NCBI GenBank assembly: GCA_021777765.1
Contig: JAJYDF010000020.1
Coordinates: 1-58,713 of the forward strand
Source: Pseudomonadota bacterium
GTDB taxonomy: Bacteria > Pseudomonadota > Gammaproteobacteria > DASZBR01
DNA length: 58,713 nucleotides
Direction of reading: 5' to 3'
Shown: in pieces, positions 36,612-45,056 of the stretch
How positions within the stretch are numbered: position 1 is the stretch's first letter
How the letters are laid out: each line of letters starts with the position of its first letter
Position numbers and translations under genes: made by a program
Notes under the pieces: model-generated
Databases searched by the model: none
What the model saw: only the letters and a program-made list of their open reading frames with translations
What the model was told of the DNA's origin: nothing

Positions 36612-36881
36612 TTAATTCGAGTTGCTCGCAATTTTAAATTGCGGATGGTGTAAATTTGTAACACTGATACGCTCTGCAGCCTCTTTTAAATGATCACTAC
36701 TTAAATGTGCATATCGCAATACCATTTCATAAGAAGCCCAACCACCTAATTGCTGTAATTCCTGCAACGATGTTCCATTTTGTACATGCCAGCTAGCCCA
36801 AGTATGTCGCAAATCATGCCATCGAAAATTAATAATACCTGTCTGTTCCTGATCCTGTTCCTGTTCCTGGTTTCGAAACAG
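36612..36881 (-). pseudogene. Remnant of a tyrosine-recombinase integrase
   Basis: The C-terminal part of a phage-type integrase is open on the minus strand. It has HDLRHTWASWHVQNGT (HxxR and following box), LQQLGGWASYEMVLRYAH with the catalytic tyrosine in RYAH, and a normal end. Upstream the frame passes through a hexamer repeat coding for Gln-Glu repeats (36843-36869) and meets a TAA; there is no start codon or N-terminal domain. Its stop lies 15 bases from the end of tRNA-Arg, as expected for an element integrated at that tRNA. Confidence 0.8.
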
Positions 36882-36911
36882 TTATGAAAGGGTTTCTAAA
36901 CGGTTTCGAAA
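36843..36911. repeat. Hexamer run and three GGTTTCGAAA direct repeats
   Basis: CTGTTC/CTGATC hexamers repeat four times at 36843-36866. Directly after come GGTTTCGAAA (36869-36878), GGTTTCTAAA (36891-36900) and GGTTTCGAAA (36902-36911). The latter could be recombinase or excisionase arm sites of the former element; this is inference from position. Confidence 0.55.
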
Positions 36912-37063
36912 GGGTTGTTTGAAGTATTTAGATTAATTATGAGATGAATACTAGAAGGTTAATATAACTGAAGTTTGTAAGGTGTTATTAGCATATGACA
37001 TATGAACAAAACAGATATTCAGAGAAGTTGGTCTACCCTAACCATATCACCAGCTCTAATTTT

Positions 37064-37450
37064 TCATCCATCGATTTTTGTTTTTATAATATGAGCTTCA
37101 AAAACTTTTCTAGTAGTAGTGATATGGTTCTTAAGTTCATTGAGATAATGTTCATCAATAGTGTGATGAGATCTGCCGGAATGCATGGCAGTTGCAATTT
37201 GATTTAGGTTATTAGCCATTCCAACTAATTTCCTTATAGCTATTTCTAGTAAGGATTGTTCATCAGTTAAGAGATCGATATCGCTATTAATTATTTCTCT
37301 TATCACATTCCTTACAAGTCGAGAACGATTTTCTCCTATATCATTTGCTATTTTTTTAAAAGATTCATTCTCATCTATAGTCAGCCTAACTTTTAAAGCT
37401 TCTGATTTTATCATAATTTTTATTTTCCGTTTTTTTTTGTACTTAGTCAT
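37064..37450 (-). CDS. MobC-like plasmid mobilization (relaxosome) protein
   Basis: About 128 residues from the ATG at 37450; a later start at 37414 (MIKSEALKVRL) is also possible. The N-terminus is strongly basic and is followed by a ribbon-helix-helix-like segment (KVRLTIDENESFKKIANDIG, then RSRLVRNVIREI). The C-terminal part holds IRKLVGMANNLNQIATAMHS, the pattern of MobC proteins, which help a relaxase open oriT. No relaxase gene is present. An oriT-like inverted repeat lies just 5' of the gene, the usual arrangement. Together with the integrase remnant it marks a decayed mobilizable element. Confidence 0.65.
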   Translation of the reverse strand: MTKYKKKRKIKIMIKSEALKVRLTIDENESFKKIANDIGENRSRLVRNVIREIINSDIDLLTDEQSLLEIAIRKLVGMANNLNQIATAMHSGRSHHTIDEHYLNELKNHITTTRKVFEAHIIKTKIDG

Positions 37451-37508
37451 TATATTATTTTTTAATCCACGTGTTAACACGTTTCGGCGAACGCCGATTG
37501 GATACAAA

Positions 37509-37598
37509 ACCATTACGAATCATCGTAATGGTCGGGTGGCTTATTGTGGAACAAAAGAAAGCGAAGCGACATTTTGGACCACAAGAAGCCTATCCCGC
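37509..37598. other. oriT-like sequence upstream of the mobC-like gene
   Basis: A perfect 10-bp inverted repeat ACCATTACGA/TCGTAATGGT (37509-37518 and 37523-37532) with a 4-base loop is followed about 58 bases later by GCCTATCCCGC (37588-37598), similar to the YATCCTGY nick region of IncP-type transfer origins. It sits at the 5' side of the mobC-like gene. Functional status unknown. Confidence 0.45.
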
Positions 37599-37972
37599 AT
37601 TAACTCTTATTCTTCCATCTTATTCACATCTCTTGTATATAAATTTATTATCTCGAATTACTTTTTGTTATCTTTGTTGAGATTAAATCATAATTTTTTA
37701 TTAATTAATTACATTTATATTTTTTATTATTTCATTCTTGAGAAGGAAGTGAAACGCTAACGAAATAATATTTATAGGCATCGAGTGCGTAAAAGGTGTT
37801 CGTAAACTATGACAAAAAACTCGTCAAATCTGTCTATTTACGCATTTTGATATACGAACAGCTTTCTTTTCAGTTTCGAAGAATTCACACAGTAAATAAA
37901 GTCATACCTTTTTAGAACGCGAGAGAAATGAAAATTTAATTTTGTAAAGAAAAGGGTCATATTTTAGACATC
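37599..37972. other. Accessory intergenic region with interleaved inverted repeats
   Basis: No gene recognised. At 37786-37860 four 8-base elements occur in the order TGCGTAAA, TGTTCGTA, TTTACGCA, TACGAACA, so each of the first two pairs with one of the last two in interleaved order. The rest is AT-rich. Confidence 0.6.
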
Positions 37973-38833
37973 TTAATTAGTTCCACCGCCAACAACTTTA
38001 ATATTTATAAGCCCAGGAAGTGGGCCATTTGGAATGACATGATTATTAACGCCCGGATTATATGGGAAATATAACTGTACATTCTGTACACGTCCTGGTG
38101 TCCCATCTGGAACCCCAAAGGCTGCACGTAGTACGCCAAATGCTGATGAAGAAATTGATTGTGAAATTAATGCGCTACCAAAAATAACATCACGTAAATC
38201 GGGTAAGGGTTCTTTCCCAACAGTAACACCTGTAGGAACTTGATTTATGAATTCCATTGTAAAATACGCGTCACCAAATGCAGGCTTTAAGCTTCCTTTA
38301 GGCGCCAATGCCAGTTCTTGAACACTATAACCAAATAAGGTAGGGCAAAAATCAATATTTACATTTACTGGAAAAGCAATGCCAGGATTAAGTGTGCATT
38401 GCGCAATATTATTATAAAAAACTGAAGCGTTGGTAATATAAGTTAAAGCATTAGATGCATGAAGATCAACTGTTACATCAGCTGTGCCGTCAGGTAATGC
38501 TTTTTCAGTAACTTTACCTGAGATTATCGGTGGAGGTAATCCAAGATCACGCGCTTTAACACCCGCAAAATCAACTAAATAGAAGAGAGAACCATCACTA
38601 TTTGACCAGCCAACAAATTTATGTATAGGGATTCCATTTATATTACTAAATAAATAACTACCTTGCGATGATACCCAATCCGATATGGGTCGTTGAACCG
38701 TGAGTGCGTATGTTGAATTACCGATTACCAACGAAAGTAAGGTCAACACAGCTAATACAAAATTTTTCAATCGAAAGAGCTTTAAGCAATATGATCTAAT
38801 AAATCTATATATTTTCATGATAATCGCCTTCAT
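37973..38833 (-). CDS. Secreted protein of unknown function
   Basis: 286 residues. A basic N-terminus and a hydrophobic stretch (about 26-42) ending in NSTYA-LTV form a signal peptide. The mature part is rich in beta-type sequence with Gly, Pro, Asn and Val, and has two cysteines about 17 residues apart (AQCTLNPG and DFCPTLFG) that could form a disulfide. I do not recognise the family. It sits inside the accessory segment next to the mobC-like gene, with 294 bases of apparently empty sequence upstream. Confidence 0.65.
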   Translation of the reverse strand: MKAIIMKIYRFIRSYCLKLFRLKNFVLAVLTLLSLVIGNSTYALTVQRPISDWVSSQGSYLFSNINGIPIHKFVGWSNSDGSLFYLVDFAGVKARDLGLPPPIISGKVTEKALPDGTADVTVDLHASNALTYITNASVFYNNIAQCTLNPGIAFPVNVNIDFCPTLFGYSVQELALAPKGSLKPAFGDAYFTMEFINQVPTGVTVGKEPLPDLRDVIFGSALISQSISSSAFGVLRAAFGVPDGTPGRVQNVQLYFPYNPGVNNHVIPNGPLPGLINIKVVGGGTN

Positions 38834-39127
38834 ATCTAAGTTTATTTACCAATAAATTTAATTAATTTAGAGAACGGTTTTACAAACAGACCTGTTCTTA
38901 ATTTTTATTAGCCTTAATCAAGTAAACACCAGAGTTTCGGGATCTGCTTCGAGTACTGTTTGGAGTGATTCTTCAAGGTAAATCTTTGTATTCAGTGTTG
39001 AAACCAATTCCTTTTGCTCTACCTTAAATTATAGGATAAATTTTTGAATAATATGAAAAAATTTGACAAATGTCTTTAGCCACAGCAGTATTAACAAGCC
39101 TAGTTTTTCTCTTGACCAATTTTATTT

Positions 39128-39940
39128 ATGAACATTGCATACATTAAAAATATCACTCCATTTAGCGATATCAATGAAATCCTTTATTCATTTGTATCAA
39201 CGCTTCACACTATTTTAAATGACAATCTAATCGGTGTTTATCTATTAGGGTCATTAACCTATGGTAATTTCAAAATTGAAAGCAGTGATATTGATTTACA
39301 AGTTTTATTAAAAAATAAATTAACTGTAAATGAGATAGAGCTGATTCAACAATTACATTCACAAATTGCTAAGGATTTTCCGCAATGGGCAAAAAGAATT
39401 GAATGTTCTTATGTGCCTCTTGATACGTTAACAAATATTTTACCACCGCTTTCACCACGACCATATTATGGTGAAGATATTTTATATCCCGAAGCACCCT
39501 ATGGTAATGAATGGATTATTAATCAATATATGCTTTACCAACATGGCATCGCTTTAATAGGGCCTGAATATAAAACATTAATATCACCTATCGATTTTGT
39601 TGAAGTGCAAAAAGCGTGCATCAGAGATTTATTGCAAGAGTGGCAACCAAAAATATCGGATCAGGAATGGTTGGCTAATAGTCATTATCAATCTTATTTA
39701 GTGTTAAATTTATGCCGTATTTTATATACCGTTATTGGCAATGAGCTAGCTTCAAAAAAAGTTTCTGCGGCGTGGGTAAAAAATCATTTTGCACCTCAAT
39801 GGCGCGGATTAATTGAAATTGCAGAGCAATGGCAATACGGACTAGAAATGCGTATGCAAAATGAGGCGATACAATTTATTAATTTTGTGATTGATGAAAT
39901 AACAAAATTACCTTTGTATCACGAGGCGATTAAACAATAA
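39128..39940 (+). CDS. AadA-like nucleotidyltransferase with DUF4111 domain
   Basis: 270 residues. The N-terminal nucleotidyltransferase motif is LLGSLTYGNFKIESSDIDLQ, with GS at 41-42 and metal-binding D54 and D56. The C-terminal half matches the helical DUF4111 domain of aminoglycoside adenylyltransferases ANT(3'')/AadA (KACIRDLLQEWQP, then LVLNLCRILYTV, then KVSAAWVKNHFAPQW). It could adenylylate streptomycin or spectinomycin, but chromosomal homologues of this group often have other or unknown substrates. Resistance should not be assumed. Confidence 0.8.
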   Translation: MNIAYIKNITPFSDINEILYSFVSTLHTILNDNLIGVYLLGSLTYGNFKIESSDIDLQVLLKNKLTVNEIELIQQLHSQIAKDFPQWAKRIECSYVPLDTLTNILPPLSPRPYYGEDILYPEAPYGNEWIINQYMLYQHGIALIGPEYKTLISPIDFVEVQKACIRDLLQEWQPKISDQEWLANSHYQSYLVLNLCRILYTVIGNELASKKVSAAWVKNHFAPQWRGLIEIAEQWQYGLEMRMQNEAIQFINFVIDEITKLPLYHEAIKQ

Positions 39941-39942
39941 AT

Positions 39943-40149
39943 TTAATTCTTACATAATCCCGTTTTCTTTAAAATAATTTCAAGCAAACAAAAACGTGTA
40001 ATACCACTTTGCAATAAATTTGCCCCCACAAATACCGTAAACCATAACCAATAGCTACTCACATAAATAGGGCTGACTTTTACGCCTAATGCTAATGATA
40101 TCAGGATAAAAAATCCTGCTACAATTCGTACAATTCTTTCTGCTGTCAT
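39943..40149 (-). CDS. DUF2892 (YgaP C-terminal-like) membrane protein
   Basis: 68 residues, two membrane helices. AERIVRIVAGFFILISLALG, then WLWFTVFVGANLLQSGITRF and CLLEIILKKTGLC match the DUF2892 domain that follows the rhodanese in E. coli YgaP, including the conserved FTxxC-like ending. Stand-alone copies are common near sulfur or thiosulfate genes; no such genes are adjacent. Convergent with the nucleotidyltransferase gene with a 2-base gap. Confidence 0.82.
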   Translation of the reverse strand: MTAERIVRIVAGFFILISLALGVKVSPIYVSSYWLWFTVFVGANLLQSGITRFCLLEIILKKTGLCKN

Positions 40150-40173
40150 GATTTAATACCTCGCAATAATGAT

Positions 40174-41052
40174 TTATTTTTTTATTCTAGGCACTTCGTT
40201 GGATCTATTTGTTTTAGCTGCATGATCTTTTTGGAGATGGTGTGCTGCACGTGTAGCGAGTGGCATTCCCGCCTTTACAGTTTGTGTTGTATTAACCTGT
40301 GCTATTTTCCAAGGTTCTCGTGAAATATTCTGAAGCGCATTATCTGAGATCGTGCGCAGCTCATCTTCCAAGGCTTGTAATCTTTTTTCCGGAATGGACC
40401 CTATATTGATGCGGGTTTCATGCAGTTGTTTTAAATCAGGCAATTTTAATTGATCAAATACTTCACTATCACGATATAACAGTATCTGACGTAGCATATT
40501 TAATTTTAAACTGGGTGGACAAATGCTATTACACTTTGCCCAGCTCCATTCAATAAATAAATTAATTGCTTTTTCTTTATCGGCAGGATCTTCTATCTTG
40601 CTCAGTTTGAGTAATAATTTTTTAGCATCGCTGTTAAATTCTGTTATTAATTTAATTGAGTTATCATCCCATTCATTTTTATGCGTTGCCAGATGAGTTC
40701 GCACTGCATCATATAAGTTGAAGAAATTGTCATACATCATTTTATATTTTACTAACTTTAATAATTGTTCATTATAAATTAAAGTTTGTTTTAATGCCGC
40801 TGCTTTATCTCTAGCGGTAAAGGGATTTGGATCGGGTAATTGATCTTTTAAAAGATATTTTGCAGTATTAACAATTCGTAGTGCGTTGCTATCATGCATA
40901 TCAGAGATAACGACTGTATCCATATAAGATTTGTCATATATATCTTTTGTATCACTACCAATATATGAAGATAATAAAGTACTAAAATTTTTATGGGATA
41001 AATGCATGAGATCATTTGCAATATCTGAATGGGTTTTTGTATTTTTAGGCAT
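40174..41052 (-). CDS. Unknown helical protein, candidate secretion substrate
   Basis: 292 residues, no signal peptide or membrane segment, predicted mostly helical. The opening MPKNTKTHSDIANDLMHLSH is polar; the middle contains Lys/Asp/Leu-rich helices and an IEWSWAKCNSICPPSLKLNM segment; the C-terminal 30 residues are basic with KNxxHHLQKDHAAKT-like composition. No family recognised and no obvious operon partner. In a genome with Dot/Icm genes a lone cytosolic protein of this type may be an effector, but the sequence gives no proof. Confidence 0.55.
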   Translation of the reverse strand: MPKNTKTHSDIANDLMHLSHKNFSTLLSSYIGSDTKDIYDKSYMDTVVISDMHDSNALRIVNTAKYLLKDQLPDPNPFTARDKAAALKQTLIYNEQLLKLVKYKMMYDNFFNLYDAVRTHLATHKNEWDDNSIKLITEFNSDAKKLLLKLSKIEDPADKEKAINLFIEWSWAKCNSICPPSLKLNMLRQILLYRDSEVFDQLKLPDLKQLHETRINIGSIPEKRLQALEDELRTISDNALQNISREPWKIAQVNTTQTVKAGMPLATRAAHHLQKDHAAKTNRSNEVPRIKK

Positions 41053-41285
41053 AAAATACCTTTAATCTTAAATTATTATAAAATATATTATTGTGATTAT
41101 CATATTTTTATAATGAGATTAGCCAATTTTTGGCATATCATTATTTGAGTCGCTATTTAAAATATAGGATATAATTAATATATTTCAATAAATAAGATAG
41201 AATTAGATATGACATTGTTTTGGTCGTTTGGAATAATAAAACGAAAAGTCCAACTTCATCATTGATATACGTAAAGGATTTACAC

Positions 41286-42320
41286 ATGAACAATAAACCT
41301 ATCACTATTGCCGGCATTACCATTCAACCTGGCGAAAAGAAAACTGTCTTGTTACATGCGCCTGAAATTTATACACAAACTAAAGTCGATTTTCCTGCGC
41401 ATGTTTTTCATGGTAAAAAATCGGGGCCTAAGATTTTTATCATCGGCACCATTCATGGCGATGAGTTAAATAGTATTGAAATTATTCGTCGCGTACATCA
41501 CCAAATTATATTAAAGAATTTGCACGGAACTTTAATTACTGTGCCTATTGCTAATGTGTATGGCTTGATTTTGCAATCTCGTTATTTGCCTGACAGAAGA
41601 GATTTAAACCGTTCATTTCCTGGGAGTAAAAGAGGGTCTTTAGCAGCGCGATTGGCTAGAGTCATCATCGATGAAGTGGTTTCACAATGCCACTATGGCA
41701 TCGACCTGCATACCGGTGCTTTAGGCCGAATCAATATGCCACAATTACGTGTTAATCTTGATACACCAGGTGCGGAAGAATTGGCGCGTGTCTTTGATAC
41801 ACCAGTTATATTAGACGCTAAGTTACGAGATGGATCATTAAGAGAAGCAGCCAGTGAATTAGGTATTCCTTTGTTAGTTTATGAAGGTGGCGAAGCGCTG
41901 CGTTTTAATGAACTTTGTATTCGTGCCGGTGCGCGCGGTATTTTCAATGTGTTAAATCATCTTAAAATGTTATCTACTGCAAAAAAACATATTAAACATC
42001 ATCGATCCGTTATCACCAAAACAAGTCGTTGGGTTCGCTCACCGGCAAGCGGATTGATACAACCGCGTGGTGATATGATAACGACACTGACTAAACCGGT
42101 TAAAAAAGGTGAAATATTAGCAAATATTCATGATCCTTTTTTAATTAATAAATCGATTCCTGTTGTGGCACCTTTTGATGGAATAGTTATAGGCCAAGCA
42201 TTAAAACCATTGGTTAATGAAGGAGAAGGATTATTTCATATTGCCAGTGTTAAGAAAATTGCAGGGCTAGCAGCATATATTGAAGAATATACCGGTGAAA
42301 TTATTAATTTGAGTGATTAA
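41286..42320 (+). CDS. Succinylglutamate desuccinylase/aspartoacylase family protein
   Basis: 344 residues from the ATG at 41286, chosen over an upstream TTG at 41220 because AAAGGA lies 7 bases before it. Zinc motif GTIHGDELNSIEI (His and Glu ligands) and GIDLHTGALG with the third ligand His, plus the C-terminal beta domain (PASGLIQPRGDMITTLTKPV), mark an AstE/ASPA (M14-like) amidohydrolase. It would cleave an N-acyl amino acid or a related conjugate. In many proteobacteria this paralogue sits next to a RimK-type ligase; none is seen here, so the substrate is open. Confidence 0.85.
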   Translation: MNNKPITIAGITIQPGEKKTVLLHAPEIYTQTKVDFPAHVFHGKKSGPKIFIIGTIHGDELNSIEIIRRVHHQIILKNLHGTLITVPIANVYGLILQSRYLPDRRDLNRSFPGSKRGSLAARLARVIIDEVVSQCHYGIDLHTGALGRINMPQLRVNLDTPGAEELARVFDTPVILDAKLRDGSLREAASELGIPLLVYEGGEALRFNELCIRAGARGIFNVLNHLKMLSTAKKHIKHHRSVITKTSRWVRSPASGLIQPRGDMITTLTKPVKKGEILANIHDPFLINKSIPVVAPFDGIVIGQALKPLVNEGEGLFHIASVKKIAGLAAYIEEYTGEIINLSD

Positions 42321-42767
42321 TTAATCATTGAAATTAATCTTATTTTTTCGCAAAGATTTTATTTTTCCATGTAATTTTTTTTGTGTAAGTCGTTCTTGTT
42401 GTGCGGCTTTGCTGGGTTTGGTTTTTTTGCGTTTTTTAGGAATAATCGTTGCAGGTCTAATTATTTCAATTAATCGATTAATCGCATCGTGTTTATTTTT
42501 TTCTTGTGTGCGAAAACGAGTGGCTTTAATAATTAATTCACCTTGGTTTGAAATCTTTTTTCCTAATAATAAGATTAATCGAGAGCGGGTTTCTTCTGGT
42601 AACGAAGCCGAATGGACAACATCAAAATGTAACTGTATACCAGTGGCTACTTTATTCACATTTTGACCACCAGGTCCTGGCGAGCGGATATGTACGAATT
42701 TAATTTCAGATTCGTCAACAAATAAATGTGGTGTAATTTTAATTAATTTTGTATTACTACGTATCAT
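42321..42767 (-). CDS. arfB: Ribosome-rescue peptidyl-tRNA hydrolase ArfB (YaeJ)
   Basis: 148 residues. The catalytic GGQ is at 33-35 within HIRSPGPGGQNVNKVATGIQ, and the C-terminal 40 residues form the lysine/arginine-rich tail (KKRKKTKPSKAAQQERLTQK) that enters the empty mRNA channel of stalled ribosomes. It is a short, codon-independent release factor relative. Directly adjacent and convergent to the deacylase gene. A full repeat copy lies upstream. Confidence 0.93.
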   Translation of the reverse strand: MIRSNTKLIKITPHLFVDESEIKFVHIRSPGPGGQNVNKVATGIQLHFDVVHSASLPEETRSRLILLLGKKISNQGELIIKATRFRTQEKNKHDAINRLIEIIRPATIIPKKRKKTKPSKAAQQERLTQKKLHGKIKSLRKNKINFND

Positions 42768-42790
42768 TTTTTTTGTGATCCTTTTAATTC

Positions 42791-42834
42791 ACCCTCATCC
42801 GCCTTCGGCACCTTCTCCCGCAAGCGGGAGAAGG
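42791..42834. repeat. Dispersed hairpin repeat copy
   Basis: ACCCTCATCCGCCTTCGGCA followed by CCTTCTCCCGCAAGCGGGAG and AAGG is a complete inverted copy of the repeat, between the promoters of arfB and the end of the aldehyde dehydrogenase gene. Confidence 0.88.
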
Positions 42835-42894
42835 AAGAACTTTTTGACATTATTAATGTAATGCCATAACACGTGTTAATATTCAATTGTAAAA

Positions 42895-44322
42895 TTATGT
42901 CAAAAATCGCAGTAAATGATTTATCCACTTTTTAACAGAATCTGTATAAGGCGGGTAAAAGTATCTAAATCCATTAAATTTTCCTTGCTCAACTATAGCA
43001 CGTTCATGTGAAAATGTTTTAAAACCATAGAAGCCGTGATAATTTCCTATACCACATGTTCCAATACCACCAAATGGTATATTTGGATTGGTAAATTGAA
43101 TCAGTGTGTTATTAATCACTGTTCCACCAGCTGATGAATGATTAATGATTTTATTTTGACGCGCGACATCACGGCTGAATATATATAGCGCCAGTGGCTT
43201 TGCATAATGTGATAATTTTACTAATAAATCATTTTCTAATGATTGATAGGTGAGCATAGGTAATAGAGGACCAAATATTTCTTCTTGCATAATCGCCATT
43301 TGGTCAGTGACATCCGTTAATACCGTTAAGGGAATATAGCGATCTTGCGCATTAAATTTTCCACCGCAAATTGTTTTCGCGCCCTGAGCAACAGCATCAT
43401 CATAGAGTTTTTTCAGTCGATTAAAATGAGTGTCATTAATGATACGGCAATAATCAGGTGATCGTGTATCTAAGAGTCCTTTTGAAAAACGATTTATGAC
43501 ATTAATAACTTGTTCAATGAAAGCATTCTTACATTTTTCATCGATCCAAATATAATCTGGTGCAATACAGGATTGACCTGCATTGATAAATTTTCCCCAA
43601 ATTATTTTTTCTGCGGCATCTTTTAAATCAACGGTGTCATCAATAATCACAGGAGATTTGCCACCCAGTTCTAATGTGACAGAGGTCAATGTTTTTGCCG
43701 CAGTTTCCATAATAATTTTGCCAACACGTGTACTGCCAGTAAAAAAAATATGATCAAACGGCAAAGCCAGTAATTGTTGCACCCTATTTTCGTCACCATC
43801 GATAGGGGCAATTTCTTGTTGTGAAAAAATTTCTGAAAGCATGCTTTTAATCAATGCATTTGTTGCCGGTGTCAGGGGAGAATATTTCAACATGGCACAA
43901 TTACCCGCTGCGATGGCACTGATAAGAGGGCACAATACTAATTGCAATGGATAATTCCAGGGGCTAATAATTAATACAACACCTCGTGGTTCATAGCGTA
44001 TGTAGCTATGCGAACCTATCATGCTCAAAGGTGTTTTAGCTTTTTTAGTGTTTAACCAATGCTTGAGATGTTTTATGGCAAAATTTAATTCATGCATTGT
44101 GGTAAAAAACTCGGATAAATCGACTTCAGCGGCAGATTTGGCAAAATCTTCTTGCATGGCTTGATGAAATTGTGCTTTATGGTTTAACAATGATTGTCTT
44201 AATGATTTTAATTTATGAATGCGTGCTGTAGCGGAAGATTGTTTGATGTGATTTATATGGTATTGGCGCTGACGATAAAATAGGGCTTCTAAATCAGAAT
44301 AGTTTGATATAGCAGAATTCAT
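42895..44322 (-). CDS. Aldehyde dehydrogenase, coniferyl-aldehyde/ALDH3-like
   Basis: 475 residues from the ATG at 44322, which has AAGGA 7 bases upstream; the longer frame to 44454 runs into a repeat. Catalytic residues are E218 (LELGGKSP) and C252 (NAGQSCIAP), with the NAD-contact FTGSTRVGK at 194-202. The short length and the C-terminal hydrophobic end (VKKWINHLLRFL) resemble class 3 and coniferyl aldehyde dehydrogenases, which oxidise fatty or aromatic aldehydes and are often membrane-associated. Physiological substrate unknown. Confidence 0.9.
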   Translation of the reverse strand: MNSAISNYSDLEALFYRQRQYHINHIKQSSATARIHKLKSLRQSLLNHKAQFHQAMQEDFAKSAAEVDLSEFFTTMHELNFAIKHLKHWLNTKKAKTPLSMIGSHSYIRYEPRGVVLIISPWNYPLQLVLCPLISAIAAGNCAMLKYSPLTPATNALIKSMLSEIFSQQEIAPIDGDENRVQQLLALPFDHIFFTGSTRVGKIIMETAAKTLTSVTLELGGKSPVIIDDTVDLKDAAEKIIWGKFINAGQSCIAPDYIWIDEKCKNAFIEQVINVINRFSKGLLDTRSPDYCRIINDTHFNRLKKLYDDAVAQGAKTICGGKFNAQDRYIPLTVLTDVTDQMAIMQEEIFGPLLPMLTYQSLENDLLVKLSHYAKPLALYIFSRDVARQNKIINHSSAGGTVINNTLIQFTNPNIPFGGIGTCGIGNYHGFYGFKTFSHERAIVEQGKFNGFRYFYPPYTDSVKKWINHLLRFLT

Positions 44323-44390
44323 AAAGATGTCCTTGATTGAGGCATTTATTAAAATATACCATTGTATAATGAGGAGATACTTATTTTTTT

Positions 44391-44433
44391 CCTTCTCCCG
44401 CTTGCTGGAGAAGGTGCCGAAGGCGGATGAGGG
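44391..44433. repeat. Dispersed hairpin repeat copy
   Basis: CCTTCTCCCGCTTGCTGGAG followed by AAGGTGCCGAAGGCGGATGA and GGG, a complete copy upstream of the aldehyde dehydrogenase gene, preceded by a T run. Confidence 0.88.
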
Positions 44434-44579
44434 TGGATTAGTATAATTCTGCAATATATTTTAGCGTCCTGTCCGTCTTTGAAACCTTCACATCAAAACG
44501 AAGGAAATAATTGCTACAATGAAATTTTTATGATTTCAAATAGCATATTAAATTTTAGACGTGTGTAGAGGAAAAAAAG

Positions 44580-44607
44580 TGCTTACGGTATTTACTTAAC
44601 CTATAAT
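44580..44607 (+). promoter_or_regulatory. Probable promoter of the ElaB/YqjD-like operon
   Basis: TGCTTA (44580-44585) and TATAAT (44602-44607) are 16 bases apart, 43 bases before the start codon. The C before the -10 box and the AAGA after it are compatible with sigma-S use, which controls elaB/yqjD in E. coli. This is a pattern match only. Confidence 0.4.
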
Positions 44608-44649
44608 TAAGAAAATATGTCTGATCTTGAATTTAAGGAGGAATTAATC

Positions 44650-44892
44650 ATGGCTCAAACACAAAAATTTTCTGGCAGTGAAAAATCTGATGAAATCGTA
44701 GATTTACATAAGGACATCGAAAACCTCAAAGCGGCGTTTGCACAAACAGCAGAAGATCTCAAAGCAAAGTTTAAAGAAAAATCTGATGACCTTGAAGAAA
44801 ATATGTTTGGCTTCGTTAAAAAACATCCTGCAAAGACTATAGCTATTTCTGTTGTTGCAGGTATGCTTCTTGCCAAAATATTGCAAAAGTAG
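44650..44892 (+). CDS. ElaB/YqjD-like (DUF883) membrane-anchored protein
   Basis: 80 residues from the ATG at 44650, which follows a perfect AAGGAGG by 8 bases. A helical, charged region (SDEIVDLHKDIENLKAAFAQ) is followed by a C-terminal hydrophobic helix with the DUF883 pattern VKKHPAKTIAISVVAGMLLA. E. coli members tether ribosomes to the membrane in stationary phase. It is followed by two more small membrane genes in the same direction, matching the yqjD-yqjE-yqjK arrangement. Confidence 0.8.
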   Translation: MAQTQKFSGSEKSDEIVDLHKDIENLKAAFAQTAEDLKAKFKEKSDDLEENMFGFVKKHPAKTIAISVVAGMLLAKILQK

Positions 44893-45056
44893 ATTTTTCA
44901 ACGATAGAAATTCTAATTATATTTACAATGTGTAACACTTGTAATGCTAATTAAAATTGCAATCATTAAACGTAATTAACACGGTTTAGTTTTCAATACA
45001 GATATGAAAAGTGATATTTAACTTTGTTAATTATTTATAAAAAAGGTTTTGAACGA

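Noticed and set aside
36449..36664. Open frame antisense to the tRNA-Ser/tRNA-Arg pair
   Set aside because: Its RPERFELPT and GERGIRTL-type sequence is the well-known artefact of translating tRNA-Ser genes backwards.
37471..37680. Plus-strand open frames over the oriT-like region
   Set aside because: No start signals, no family resemblance, and overlap with the inverted repeat and the 5' end of the mobC-like gene.
39128..39940. Recently acquired resistance cassette
   Set aside because: No integron attC site or integrase is seen and its base composition matches its neighbours.
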